Source: ARS1285 sp038045965 (GTDB taxonomy: Archaea; Nanobdellota; Nanobdellia; Pacearchaeales; GW2011-AR1). From it: DNA of 36,746 nucleotides. The notes beneath the pieces are model-generated. The model was given only the letters and a program-made list of their open reading frames with translations. It was not told the origin of the DNA and made no database searches. Both the position numbers and the translations under genes were made by a program. This document shows positions 1-8,674 of this stretch, one piece after another (position 1 is the first letter of the stretch; every line of letters starts with the position of its first letter). Location of the stretch: the NCBI GenBank assembly GCA_038045965.1, contig JBBSXD010000002.1:1-36746 (forward strand), written 5' to 3'.

Positions 1-113
1 TATCTGGAAAATGGAGTTGTTGGCTAAGTTCAAATATAAGAATAATTTATAGTATAAAAGACATTGAGAAAACAATAATAATTGAAGCTATTGGAACTCA
101 TAAAATCTATTAA
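1..113 (+). CDS. RelE/ParE-family toxin, 3' end only
   Basis: Only the last 36 codons are present, read in the frame starting at base 3 and ending with TAA at 111-113; the gene continues off the left edge. The visible C-terminus runs SGKWSCW, then IRIIYSIKD, then IIIEAIGTHKIY. This is the closing beta-strand pattern of the RelE/ParE toxin fold (YRI-hydrophobic strand, then a strand ending IG-H-K-Y). Proteins of this family are ribosome-dependent mRNA interferases or gyrase inhibitors; which applies here cannot be told from the tail. The gene faces the small antitoxin ORF at 116-265 tail to tail with only 2 nt between the stop codons. That is unlike the usual co-directional antitoxin-toxin operon. 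Family call fairly sure, activity unknown. Confidence 0.72.
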   Translation, partial: SGKWSCWLSSNIRIIYSIKDIEKTIIIEAIGTHKIY

Positions 114-115
114 CA

Positions 116-265
116 TTAATATTCAAAATCTTTAACTTTTCTTCTTTTAATATTATCCTCACTTTCTAAGATCTGAGATATCATATCAGAGTTCTGTAAT
201 ACTTCTATTGTTTCTTTCATTCCCTCATATTCTTTCAAGGATATTTTAATCATATTTTCTTCCAT
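116..265 (-). CDS. Small RelB/Phd-like antitoxin (49 aa)
   Basis: Short ORF with ATG at 265 and TAA at 118-116. The product begins MEENMIKISLKEYEGMKETI and ends with the charged segment IKRRKVKDFEY. The pattern is a short beta strand (MIKISLKEY), an amphipathic helix and a basic-acidic tail that would wrap a toxin, as in short archaeal antitoxins partnered with RelE-like toxins. ATG at 253 (MIKISL) is an alternative start. A TATA-like stretch (ATTATAA on the minus strand) lies about 25 nt upstream of 265, so a leaderless transcript is plausible. It is convergent with the toxin end at 1-113, so each partner would have its own promoter. The family call rests on pattern similarity only. Confidence 0.6.
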   Translation of the reverse strand: MEENMIKISLKEYEGMKETIEVLQNSDMISQILESEDNIKRRKVKDFEY

Positions 266-315
266 AATTAATACAATTATCTCAGACTTATAATCTTTCC
301 GGTTGTATTTCTTTT

Positions 316-472
316 TTAAAATTCTGCAAAGTCTTTAATTATAGAATTTCTTCTTGATACAATATCCAATTGTTCAGAAGTTAATTCATTAAAACTTAAT
401 CCTTGTACATAAATATTTCCAAATCTTATTTGTATATCATATAATTTAAGGTTGTGTAATTTTTCTATTTTT
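316..472 (-). other. Open frame without an obvious start codon, possibly the displaced 3' end of the 473-808 gene
   Basis: An uninterrupted frame ends with TAA at 318-316 and encodes about 50 residues, including LHNLKLYDIQIRFGNIYVQG and a C-terminus IIKDFAEF. No ATG or GTG start is visible between its upstream in-frame stop and this segment. It begins almost exactly where the 111-aa gene upstream (473-808) stops, in the +1 frame. Either a frameshift separated the C-terminus of that gene, or this is a small gene with an unusual start. No family is recognised. The remaining bases between 266 and 315 hold only the promoter region of the antitoxin. Confidence 0.35.
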
Positions 473-808
473 TTATCTAACTTTACTTACCCTACTAATT
501 ACTTCTTTATATTTATCTGATAATCTCTCTAAACTTTCTTTATGAAGTTTATCATTAAATTCTTCATTTTTGTAAAAGCTTTTTTCGTAATTCTCACGAT
601 CTTCATTTAGTCCTTTGTCATAAAGTTTTATAGCTATTGCGGTGTAAACTCCAAGCCCTAATCCCACATACCACACTAAGCTTAAATCTGATGAATTAAT
701 TTTTAATTGATGAATAAAATCTGAAATTAATAATCCGACTCCTGCACATGACGATCCAATCAAAAATTTCTCAATACCATTCATCTTAAATCTTGTATAT
801 ATCTTCAC
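473..808 (-). CDS. Two-TM membrane protein of unknown function (111 aa)
   Basis: The product has two hydrophobic segments, about residues 15-33 (IEKFLIGSSCAGVGLLISDF) and 43-61 (LSLVWYVGLGLGVYTAIAI). A highly charged, probably coiled-coil tail follows (about 65-111). The start ATG at 808 overlaps the stop of the upstream 243-aa gene by 4 nt (ATGA), so the two are almost certainly translationally coupled. The charged tail probably faces the cytoplasm. The open frame continuing at 316-472 in another phase could be its lost C-terminus. No homologous family is recognised. Confidence 0.6.
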   Translation of the reverse strand: MKIYTRFKMNGIEKFLIGSSCAGVGLLISDFIHQLKINSSDLSLVWYVGLGLGVYTAIAIKLYDKGLNEDRENYEKSFYKNEEFNDKLHKESLERLSDKYKEVISRVSKVR

Positions 809-1536
809 TCTTCTTCCTTCTGTCCTAATGAAGTTAAAACATCATATAATTTAGGTTTATATTTATCCTCTGTAGTTTTAAGATAATCTCTAACTTTATT
901 ATCATTTTCATTTAAATATTCTTGTGATTCTTTAAGATATTTTTGGAATTTTCCTAGAGAAAATTCTGAAGAAATTTTGCTATTAGAATTAGCTATTGAA
1001 TCAGCAAAAAATTCAATAAAGGACTTTGTTGAATCCGGAGAATCTTTATATTCTTCTTTATATTTCCTTAAAGCTAATAATTTTATTTCTCTTTCTAATT
1101 CTTTTAATTCATTAGGATTTTTATTTCCTTTTTTAACTTCATCTTGAGTAACTGCCATTTGATAACCTAAATATAAAAATGAATGATAATCTGAAACTTC
1201 TCCTTTTGAACTTGGAGGAATATACTGTAAAGAACTTGCTAATACTTCTAAAGGTGCATCACTAATTATAGCTTCTAGATCTTTACCTTCTGAAGCTTCC
1301 TTATTCATTGCTTCAAGATTTCTTTTTAAAACAGGAATCCCAACCTTAGGATCTTGTGACATCACCGCAGCCATCTGTGATCTATCTTCCGGTTGAATAT
1401 TATTATACTCTCCACCAAAATAAGCTCTTTCTATTTGTTCTCTTTGTTTTCCCTCATCTGCATCTCTCTTTAAGAGACTTTCTATAACTGCTTTACTTTT
1501 TCTTCTTTCAACCGCTTCTTCATATTTATTTGCCAT
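805..1536 (-). CDS. Hypothetical soluble protein (243 aa)
   Basis: A charged, mostly helical protein with no signal peptide or membrane segment. It starts MANKYEEAVERRKSKAV and ends in an acidic run (KEEE). Long Lys/Glu-rich helices fill residues 130-243. The start is supported by a TATA-like box (TTTATAAAG on the minus strand) about 30 nt upstream. It is the first gene of a two-gene unit with the 111-aa membrane protein, overlapping it by ATGA, so the two products may act together at the membrane. No recognisable motif or family. Confidence 0.65.
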   Translation of the reverse strand: MANKYEEAVERRKSKAVIESLLKRDADEGKQREQIERAYFGGEYNNIQPEDRSQMAAVMSQDPKVGIPVLKRNLEAMNKEASEGKDLEAIISDAPLEVLASSLQYIPPSSKGEVSDYHSFLYLGYQMAVTQDEVKKGNKNPNELKELEREIKLLALRKYKEEYKDSPDSTKSFIEFFADSIANSNSKISSEFSLGKFQKYLKESQEYLNENDNKVRDYLKTTEDKYKPKLYDVLTSLGQKEEE

Positions 1537-1610
1537 TTTTCTTAATATTCATAAATATCACAGCTTTATAAACTTTTCTATTTGTTTCAATCTAATAGTA
1601 GTAACAATAA

Positions 1611-4571
1611 TTAACTAGAATTATTATCTTCATAAAAATCTATTTCTTTAATACTCTCACTATCATCTTCTACTTCTATATTATCTTCGATCTGATGTTT
1701 CTTTTCCAATTTCTCAATATTATTCTGGCTAACATCTTTTTCAATTTGATTAGAAACCTCTTGAATTGTAGAAATCTCATCTATATTCTCAACTGGCTGA
1801 TACAAAATATCTTTCTCAGCAATAATTTTTATATTATCTTCATTCAATAAATTATTTTTATCTGCATTATTACTTATCTTAACTTCCCCTTCCCCTATAT
1901 CTTCAGATAAAGCCGTTTGAGCTCTTTTATTCCAATTATGATACCTTCCTTTATTCTCCCAACTATTTTCATTATTATTAACCGCTTTATTTTTATCTCC
2001 ATATAATCTCTCAATTTTTTTTCTTTCTTTCCATTTTTTAAACTTTTCCCATTTCTTCATATTTTTTAACTTCCTTCTTTCATCACTATCTAAATCCTTA
2101 CTTATAAAATTTTTATTATCAAAATTATTTTCAACTAAATTACTATCCTTATTTTTATTAATTGAATTATTAATATTATTTTTAACAATAACATTTTCAT
2201 CTCTAATAAAATAATTTTCTTTCTCCAAATCACCAACGAGTTTAGAAACATCATAAGCAGCATCTGCATTAATACTTATACTTCTTATTCCTTTACTAAC
2301 TAAAAATTTTATCATTTCCTTTTTGCTTCCTGCCTGCCCGCATATACTTGTAACTACATTCCTTTTTTTACAAGCATCTATTACTTTACCAATTTGAGAA
2401 AAAATAGCAGGATGTAATTCATTATATAAAAACTGAACTCCTTCTTCTCCTCTATCAACAGCCAAAGTATATTGTGTTAAATCATTAGTACCAAAACTTA
2501 CAAAATCCACATAATTAATTATATCATCTATAATTTGAACAGCAGAAGGAGTTTCTATCATAACTCCAAATTCCATATTATCAGTTTTAAATTCTTCAAG
2601 ATATTTTCTAGCTTCTTTAACTTCTTCTATACTTATTATCTGAGGAAACATAACTCCTAACTTTTTTTGAGGATTAGCTTGAGCCACTTTTTTAACAGCT
2701 AATAATTCTGCCTTTAATATTCCAGGATGTTTTAAACTAAATCTTATACCATGAAAACCTAACATAGGATTAATTTCTTTTTGAGGAGCCCCTTCCAAAC
2801 TACTATATTCATCAGTTCTAATATCGCTAGATCTTATCCAAACATTATCAAAATGTTTTACAATTTTTATTATTCCTTCTTCTATTAACTTACTATAATC
2901 ATCTAACTTATTATTTTTCTCATACCATAAAGGATGTTTTCCTAAACTTGCAATTATGCCTTCTATTCTAGTTAACCCCACTTCTTTAATTCCAGATTGA
3001 GCTGCTCTCTCTGCATAATCAGGCAAATCCACAATCAATTTAATTTTTACTCTATTAGTTTCAAGAGATTTTTTTATTTCTACAAAACTATTTTGAGAAA
3101 CTTCTCCCTCATAAACTTTTCCGCTAAATCCATCTACACTAACTTTCATTCCATCTTTTAATTTAGAGCTTGCATTTCCTGTTCCAACAACTGCGGGAAT
3201 TCCCATTTCTCTGCTTACTATAGCTGCATGACTTGTTATACCCCCTTCATCAGTAATTATTGCGGTAGATTTCTGCATACTAACTACCATGTCAGGATTA
3301 GTCATTTTTGTCACCATCACTTCTCCTTTTTTTATATTAACCAAATCTTCCATACTATGAATAATTCTAACAACACCTACTCCAATCCCAGGACTAGCAG
3401 CTAACCCTTCAACAATAATATTTCCCTCTAAATTTTTCTTTTCTTTTTTATTTCCTAAAGTGGTAATAGGTCTAGACTGCACTATGTAAATATGTCCGCT
3501 CTCAACAGCAAATTCAATATCCTGCGGTTTCCCATAATGTTCTTCTAGTCTTATAGCAAAATCTGCTATTTCTTTAATTTCTCCCTTAGTTAAAACTTGA
3601 CTATTTCTTCTTGATTCACTTAATCTCACTATTTCATTACTCCCCCCAGAAGTTCTTACAATAGCAATTTTTTTATCTCTAATCTTAATATCTTTTATTT
3701 CTAAATTTCTATCTACAACATAACTATCAGGATTAATTTTTCCGCTGACTATTCCTTCCCCCAATCCATAAACAGCTTCTACAACAATATCTTCATTCTG
3801 ATTAATTGGGTCTCTTGAAAAAACCACTCCAGATTTTTCACTATCAATCATTTTTTGGACTACAACAGCTATTGAAGCTTTAGAAAAACCTTTTTTCTTT
3901 CTATAAAAAATAGCTCTAGGAGTATAAAGGGAAGAAAAACATTTTTTAATATATTCTATTAAATTATTTTCTCCTTTAACATTCAGAAAACTATCCTGCT
4001 GTCCAGCAAAACTAGCATCAGCTAAATCTTCAGTAGTAGCAGAACTTCTAACAGAAACAAAAATAGGTTCATGAGAATTTTTTAGAATGGATAAAGCACT
4101 GCCATTAATATTATAATTTACAGAACCAAAATTTTCATCACTTAAGATTTTATAGTTATCTAAAATTTCTTCTTTTAAATCAGAAGGAATCTTCCCATTT
4201 TCTATTAAACTTCTTATTTTTTTTGAGGCTTCATTTAAAACAGAAGTATCATCTACATTTAATTCAGAAATAGTTTTATTAATCTCATCATTCAAATCAG
4301 ATTTTTTCAAATAATATTCATATGCCTGAGCTGTTACAACATATCCTTGAGGAACTGGAAATTTACTTACAAACATTTCTCCCAGATTTGCTCCCTTTCC
4401 CCCTGCAACAGGAATATCTTTCTTATTTAATTCAGAAAACCATCTCACATAACTTTCACCATTTTTCATATCAGAAATTATATTATTATCTTTGGAAATA
4501 TCTTCTCGAGAATTACTTTTGTCATTAATATCTAAATTTTTAAGAGAATCTTTAACCAAAGAAATAGACAT
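1611..4571 (-). CDS. ppsA: Phosphoenolpyruvate synthase with a long C-terminal disordered extension
   Basis: Makes PEP from pyruvate and ATP (pyruvate, water dikinase), the entry step of gluconeogenesis. Three domains are visible. The ATP-binding PPDK-N domain spans about 40-370, with AGGKGANLGEM at 56-66, VRSSATTEDLADASFAGQQ at 174-192 and QSRPITT. The swivelling phosphohistidine domain carries GGITSHAA with the catalytic histidine at about 448. The PEP/pyruvate TIM barrel spans about 510-785, with FGTNDLTQY and the catalytic Cys at about 744 in SICGQAGSK. The enzyme core ends near residue 790, the usual size. The remaining ~195 residues are Asn/Lys/Asp/Glu-rich low complexity with no known domain, and the first ~35 residues are also disordered. 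The start at 4571 is preceded by GAGGT about 9 nt upstream. Confidence 0.95.
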   Translation of the reverse strand: MSISLVKDSLKNLDINDKSNSREDISKDNNIISDMKNGESYVRWFSELNKKDIPVAGGKGANLGEMFVSKFPVPQGYVVTAQAYEYYLKKSDLNDEINKTISELNVDDTSVLNEASKKIRSLIENGKIPSDLKEEILDNYKILSDENFGSVNYNINGSALSILKNSHEPIFVSVRSSATTEDLADASFAGQQDSFLNVKGENNLIEYIKKCFSSLYTPRAIFYRKKKGFSKASIAVVVQKMIDSEKSGVVFSRDPINQNEDIVVEAVYGLGEGIVSGKINPDSYVVDRNLEIKDIKIRDKKIAIVRTSGGSNEIVRLSESRRNSQVLTKGEIKEIADFAIRLEEHYGKPQDIEFAVESGHIYIVQSRPITTLGNKKEKKNLEGNIIVEGLAASPGIGVGVVRIIHSMEDLVNIKKGEVMVTKMTNPDMVVSMQKSTAIITDEGGITSHAAIVSREMGIPAVVGTGNASSKLKDGMKVSVDGFSGKVYEGEVSQNSFVEIKKSLETNRVKIKLIVDLPDYAERAAQSGIKEVGLTRIEGIIASLGKHPLWYEKNNKLDDYSKLIEEGIIKIVKHFDNVWIRSSDIRTDEYSSLEGAPQKEINPMLGFHGIRFSLKHPGILKAELLAVKKVAQANPQKKLGVMFPQIISIEEVKEARKYLEEFKTDNMEFGVMIETPSAVQIIDDIINYVDFVSFGTNDLTQYTLAVDRGEEGVQFLYNELHPAIFSQIGKVIDACKKRNVVTSICGQAGSKKEMIKFLVSKGIRSISINADAAYDVSKLVGDLEKENYFIRDENVIVKNNINNSINKNKDSNLVENNFDNKNFISKDLDSDERRKLKNMKKWEKFKKWKERKKIERLYGDKNKAVNNNENSWENKGRYHNWNKRAQTALSEDIGEGEVKISNNADKNNLLNEDNIKIIAEKDILYQPVENIDEISTIQEVSNQIEKDVSQNNIEKLEKKHQIEDNIEVEDDSESIKEIDFYEDNNSS

Positions 4572-4705
4572 TTTTATTACCTCTTTTATTATCCATATTA
4601 TAAAAGAATAAAAATAATATTTAAACTTTTGTATATATAATTTATAAAATATAATCTAAATTACAAATAAGAAATTTATATAAACTAAATATACTAAAAA
4701 TTATT

Positions 4706-5590
4706 ATGAATAAAAATCGATACTCAAAATTAAAAGATATAGAATACCCTCATCCATTCACAAGAAAATATCTTTCTCATATAATTATTCTAATAATTTT
4801 TTTATTGATATTACAAACTATTTTCCTAATAGTACTCTGGAATAAAATGATAAGCTCTCAAAAAGATTTAGAATTTTTTCAAGAGAAATTAAAAAAAGAT
4901 ATGGAAATAAACAATGCTGAGATAAGAAATAAGATCAATGAATTAACAGAGAATTTGTTTGGCATAGAAGATTCATTTAAATCAGAGATTAGTAATATAA
5001 AAGCCAAAACAAGCTCAGATTTCTCTGGTATAATAAAACAATCGATACCGTCAGTTGTAACGATAAAAACAAATATTGCACAAGGAACTGGATTTTTAAT
5101 TTCCAAAGAAGGATATGTTGTAACAAATGCTCATGTTTTGTCTGGATCAAATTTTGCAAATGCAATAACTTCGGAAAGAAAAGTTTTGTCGATGCAATTA
5201 ATTGGATATAACGAAGAACTAGATATTGCTTTATTAAAAATCTCTCCCCAAGATTTATTTTTAGAATTTGCTTCCTCTAATGAAATAGAAGTTGGAGAAA
5301 AAGTTATTGCAATAGGAAATCCTTTAGGACTTTCATTTTCAGTTTCTGAAGGAATAGTCTCTGCAAAAAATAGAGAAGGATTAAATAAAATTCCAGGTTA
5401 TATCCAAACAGACGCAGCATTAAATCCAGGAAATTCTGGAGGACCTTTAATAAATTCAGACGGAAAAGTTATAGGTATCAATAATTTCAAAGCCCAAGGA
5501 GATAACATAGGATTTGCTCTTCAAAGCGAATATATAATCGAAACTACGAATGAAATAGCTTTAAGAAGTTTAAATCAGACAGTAATATAG
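4706..5590 (+). CDS. Membrane-anchored HtrA/DegP-like serine protease without PDZ domain
   Basis: Trypsin-fold protease of the S1C (HtrA/Deg) family. One transmembrane helix at about residues 23-46 anchors it, followed by a coiled-coil-like charged stretch (50-100) and the protease domain (about 108-285). The catalytic triad is visible: His143 in TNAHVL, Asp173 in ELDIALLKI and Ser244 in NPGNSGGPL. The chain stops shortly after the last protease strand, so the C-terminal PDZ domains of classical DegP/HtrA are absent. The active site is predicted to lie outside the cell, where it could degrade misfolded or surface proteins. Hairpins follow the stop. The gene is convergent with the DHH phosphoesterase gene. 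Confidence 0.93.
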   Translation: MNKNRYSKLKDIEYPHPFTRKYLSHIIILIIFLLILQTIFLIVLWNKMISSQKDLEFFQEKLKKDMEINNAEIRNKINELTENLFGIEDSFKSEISNIKAKTSSDFSGIIKQSIPSVVTIKTNIAQGTGFLISKEGYVVTNAHVLSGSNFANAITSERKVLSMQLIGYNEELDIALLKISPQDLFLEFASSNEIEVGEKVIAIGNPLGLSFSVSEGIVSAKNREGLNKIPGYIQTDAALNPGNSGGPLINSDGKVIGINNFKAQGDNIGFALQSEYIIETTNEIALRSLNQTVI

Positions 5591-5608
5591 GAAAAATAAA
5601 AGTGACAT

Positions 5609-5675
5609 CTTCCTCGCCATAAAGGGTTGCTCACTTCGTTCGCAACTTTTTGCCTTCGGCAAAAAACAAAGCATC
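5609..5675. terminator. Hairpin cluster between convergent genes
   Basis: Two adjacent stem-loops lie in an island of much higher G+C than the surroundings. The first is GTTGC at 5626-5630 pairing with GCAAC at 5642-5646. The second is TTTTTGCC at 5647-5654 pairing with GGCAAAAA at 5658-5665 around a TTC loop. They sit between the protease stop (5590) and the stop of the opposing DHH gene (5744), so they could terminate both. On the minus strand the block also carries GGATGCT and ATGGCGAGG, both close to pieces of the hairpin block at 23722-23831. Confidence 0.5.
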
Positions 5676-5743
5676 CTAACTAAATATATCCCTATGCTTT
5701 TCTTGATTCTCTATTTAATATTATCCAAAGAAATCTCAACTAT

Positions 5744-7399
5744 TCACTTCCCTCTACTTTTAATAAACTCTCTTAATAAATTGATAATCTCTTCCTTTTT
5801 ATTGGGCAAAAAAGTTATTGAGCCAGCATTTTTATGCCCTCCACCTTCGCAAAATGAAGCTGGAGATTTTTTATTAATAAAAGTTATAAGTTCATGAACA
5901 GAAAAATTAGATTCGTCTGTAGCTCTTAAAGTTATAGCAGTAGCCATTATTCCAGCAGTCACTAAATTAGTTATCTTTTTAGTCTTTTGTAAATCATCAT
6001 GAGTCATTCCCACTGCCATTCCAGGCTTAGGATAAAAACCAAATCCTGGAAAAGTTTTCTCTATATCAATAATCTGTAAAGTAGTTTTTTCTATTAATTC
6101 AGTTTTTGCATTTGCTTTTGCAATTGCTAAACCTTTTTCTGATAATTTTCTTATATAAGGAGCCATTAATTTAACTAAAAGTTTTTGTTGAGATCTTGGT
6201 TCTCCAAATAAAACTTCTATATATTCTCTAACTTCCATAAATCTAATTTTAGAAGAAACAAAATCTATTACAGATGCAATTTCATATAACAATTCTTTGT
6301 TATAACCTTCTTTTTCAGCAATATCTAAATAATCATCAACAGCTTTTTTATTTCCTATATCTATTCTATCAGCAAGTCCTGCCATTCCAGCAATTTGACT
6401 TACATTTTTAACATCAGGATTAATAAATCTAGCAAATTCTGTGCATAACATTCCAGCAGAAAAATGAGCTCCATTTTCTCCAACTAAAAAAGGATTAATA
6501 TGAGTAAGTACTTCAGAACTAATTACATCCTCATCAAAAAAATGATGGTCAACAACAATAAAATTCATTCCATGAATTTTTCCATGTTTAATAGCCATTA
6601 GATCTTCAGGACTTGAACCGTTATCAGCTATTATAACTAAAGGCATTTTATTAGAAAATTTAGCATTATTCCTTAATGAATTTGCTGAATCTCTAATTGA
6701 ATCATCTATTTCATAAAAAGGTGCACCACATGGCGCTCTAAGAAAAAATTCCCACGCTGCTTTATCACTTTTTTGTTCTTTCTGAATTAAAGGTAGAATA
6801 GCTCTCTCAAGTGCATACCCAGAACTATAACCATCAGTATCATTATGATGTCTTACAATTATAGGTCTCTGCTGAATAATCGCCAATCTAATTTCAAAAG
6901 CGGCCTTCTCAAATGAATTTTTTAATTTATCTAAAATAACACTTTCAATCAAAAATTCGGGAGATTTAACTTTTGCTCTTTCCATCTGAACTTCTTCAAT
7001 TTTTTTAGCCAGATTTTTTTTCTCTTCTTCAGATAATTTAATTAAATTTTTTATTTCTCCTTCCAATTCTCCTTCATATTCACTTATTTCTATATTTGCT
7101 TTAACAAAATCTCCAACCTTTATCTGAGGATAAGCTCTTTCTCCAGGTTTATCAAAACCTTTTAAAGCTAAAACTCCAGTACCATCAGAAACAATAAAAA
7201 TAGTAGGTCCACCAGTTTGAACAATTCTCTCAACACTTCCACTCACAATTACTCTTTCTCTAATCATACTCAAATCAATATTTCCCATATTGAGTTTCTT
7301 CGCATTTTCAAAATTTTCAAAATTAGGATTTCTAAAACCAGCATTTCTTCCAAATTTCATTTTCTTATTTTTATTAAAATTAAAATTTTTCTTTTCCAT
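5744..7399 (-). CDS. Archaeal RecJ-like DHH-family phosphoesterase with OB-fold
   Basis: A nuclease or phosphoesterase of the DHH superfamily. Order of parts: low-complexity Asn/Lys/Phe-rich N-terminus (1-40), an OB-fold nucleic-acid-binding domain (about 47-125, with VSGSVERIVQTGGPTIFIVS), the DHH catalytic domain with motif I HNDTDG (185-190), ADNGSS (258-263) and VVDHH (282-286), and a C-terminal DHHA1 domain with GGGHKNAG (519-526). All Mn-binding acidic and histidine residues expected for the family are present. This architecture fits the archaeal RecJ-like exonuclease group, so single-strand DNA or RNA degradation is the likely role. It follows the DEAD-box helicase gene by 35 nt on the same strand, suggesting joint expression in nucleic-acid processing. 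Confidence 0.88.
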   Translation of the reverse strand: MEKKNFNFNKNKKMKFGRNAGFRNPNFENFENAKKLNMGNIDLSMIRERVIVSGSVERIVQTGGPTIFIVSDGTGVLALKGFDKPGERAYPQIKVGDFVKANIEISEYEGELEGEIKNLIKLSEEEKKNLAKKIEEVQMERAKVKSPEFLIESVILDKLKNSFEKAAFEIRLAIIQQRPIIVRHHNDTDGYSSGYALERAILPLIQKEQKSDKAAWEFFLRAPCGAPFYEIDDSIRDSANSLRNNAKFSNKMPLVIIADNGSSPEDLMAIKHGKIHGMNFIVVDHHFFDEDVISSEVLTHINPFLVGENGAHFSAGMLCTEFARFINPDVKNVSQIAGMAGLADRIDIGNKKAVDDYLDIAEKEGYNKELLYEIASVIDFVSSKIRFMEVREYIEVLFGEPRSQQKLLVKLMAPYIRKLSEKGLAIAKANAKTELIEKTTLQIIDIEKTFPGFGFYPKPGMAVGMTHDDLQKTKKITNLVTAGIMATAITLRATDESNFSVHELITFINKKSPASFCEGGGHKNAGSITFLPNKKEEIINLLREFIKSRGK

Positions 7400-7434
7400 T
7401 TCACATATTATATATCTTCCTTAATAAATCCATC

Positions 7435-8646
7435 TTAATATCTGCCTCTTCTTTCATTTCTCATACTTCCTCTTGTATATCTTCTCATTCTTTCTCCTTT
7501 CTTTTTTTCCATCCATCTAATTTTCACTCTCCTAATATATGGAATATCTTCAGATTGAATATTAAACTCCTTGCTTTCAGTAATATCTCTAAAATTATCA
7601 TAGTGTCTAGATGTTAAAATATTTATAATCTTCCCATCTTTTCCAGCTCTTGCTGTTCTCCCTATTCTATGTATATATTCATTTTTGCTCAAAGGAATAT
7701 CATAATTATAAATATGGGTTACATTCTTTATATCTAATCCTCTCGCAGCAACATCTGTAGCAACTAAAACATTAATTCCATTATTTTCTGAATTAAACAT
7801 TTTCAAAAATTTATTTCTTTTTTCTTGAGAAAAACCTCCATGAATTGGAACAACATTCATTCCCATAAAATTTAGATTTTTCGAGACAAAATCTACATTC
7901 TTTCTTGTATTGCAAAAAATCATAACTAAACCAGATTTCTCATTTTCAAGTAAATGTTTCAATAAAGAAAATTTCATATTATCTGGAACATCATAAAAAA
8001 TCTGACTAAGTTTCTTAGGATCCACATAAACTTCTGCAGATATCTCTACTGCTTCACGCATATATCTCTTAGACAATTTAACAACATCTTGATTAATTGT
8101 TGCTGAAAATAATAATGTCTGTCTTTTATTAGGACATTCTTCAATTATCTTTCTAACATCATCAATAAATCCCATCTCCAGCATTCTATCAGCTTCATCT
8201 AAAACTAAAGTATTAATTCTAGATAAATTTAAACTACCTTTATTTAAATGATCTAAAATTCTTCCTGGAGTACCAACAATAATTTCAGAACTAGGAATCA
8301 TTTTAACTTGATTATAAATAGAAACTCCTCCATAAACTGAGATAACTCTTAAATTTTTATATTTTGAAAAATCTAAAACTTGTTTTGTTACTTGTTCAGC
8401 TAATTCACGAGTAGGAGTTAATACTAATCCTTGAATTCCTTTATCTCTCTCAATATTTTTTACCAAAGCTGAGGAAAATGCTAATGTTTTTCCAGAACCT
8501 GTCGCAGCTCCAGCTATAACATCCTTACCAGAAATTATTACAGGAATAGATTTTTCCTGAATTTCCGAAGGTTCCTTAAACCCTCTATCCAAAATAGATT
8601 TCAATAGAGGATTATCTTTATCAAATAATCTTTCGAAATTTTTCAT
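7435..8646 (-). CDS. DEAD-box RNA helicase
   Basis: ATP-dependent RNA helicase of superfamily 2. Canonical motifs appear in order: Q-motif region (GFKEPSEIQ, 22-30), Walker A AATGSGKT (47-54), PTRELA, TPGR, DEAD (150-153), SAT (181-183), ATDVAARGLD (296-305) and HRIGRTARAG (326-335). After the helicase core there is a short basic tail rich in Arg/Gly/Tyr (about 375-403) that probably contacts RNA. Likely roles are ribosome assembly or RNA unwinding at low temperature, as for other compact archaeal DEAD-box proteins. It is upstream of the DHH phosphoesterase in the same transcription unit, a helicase-nuclease pairing. Confidence 0.95.
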   Translation of the reverse strand: MKNFERLFDKDNPLLKSILDRGFKEPSEIQEKSIPVIISGKDVIAGAATGSGKTLAFSSALVKNIERDKGIQGLVLTPTRELAEQVTKQVLDFSKYKNLRVISVYGGVSIYNQVKMIPSSEIIVGTPGRILDHLNKGSLNLSRINTLVLDEADRMLEMGFIDDVRKIIEECPNKRQTLLFSATINQDVVKLSKRYMREAVEISAEVYVDPKKLSQIFYDVPDNMKFSLLKHLLENEKSGLVMIFCNTRKNVDFVSKNLNFMGMNVVPIHGGFSQEKRNKFLKMFNSENNGINVLVATDVAARGLDIKNVTHIYNYDIPLSKNEYIHRIGRTARAGKDGKIINILTSRHYDNFRDITESKEFNIQSEDIPYIRRVKIRWMEKKKGERMRRYTRGSMRNERRGRY

Positions 8647-8674
8647 TTTAATTTATAACCAAAATACCTTATAG

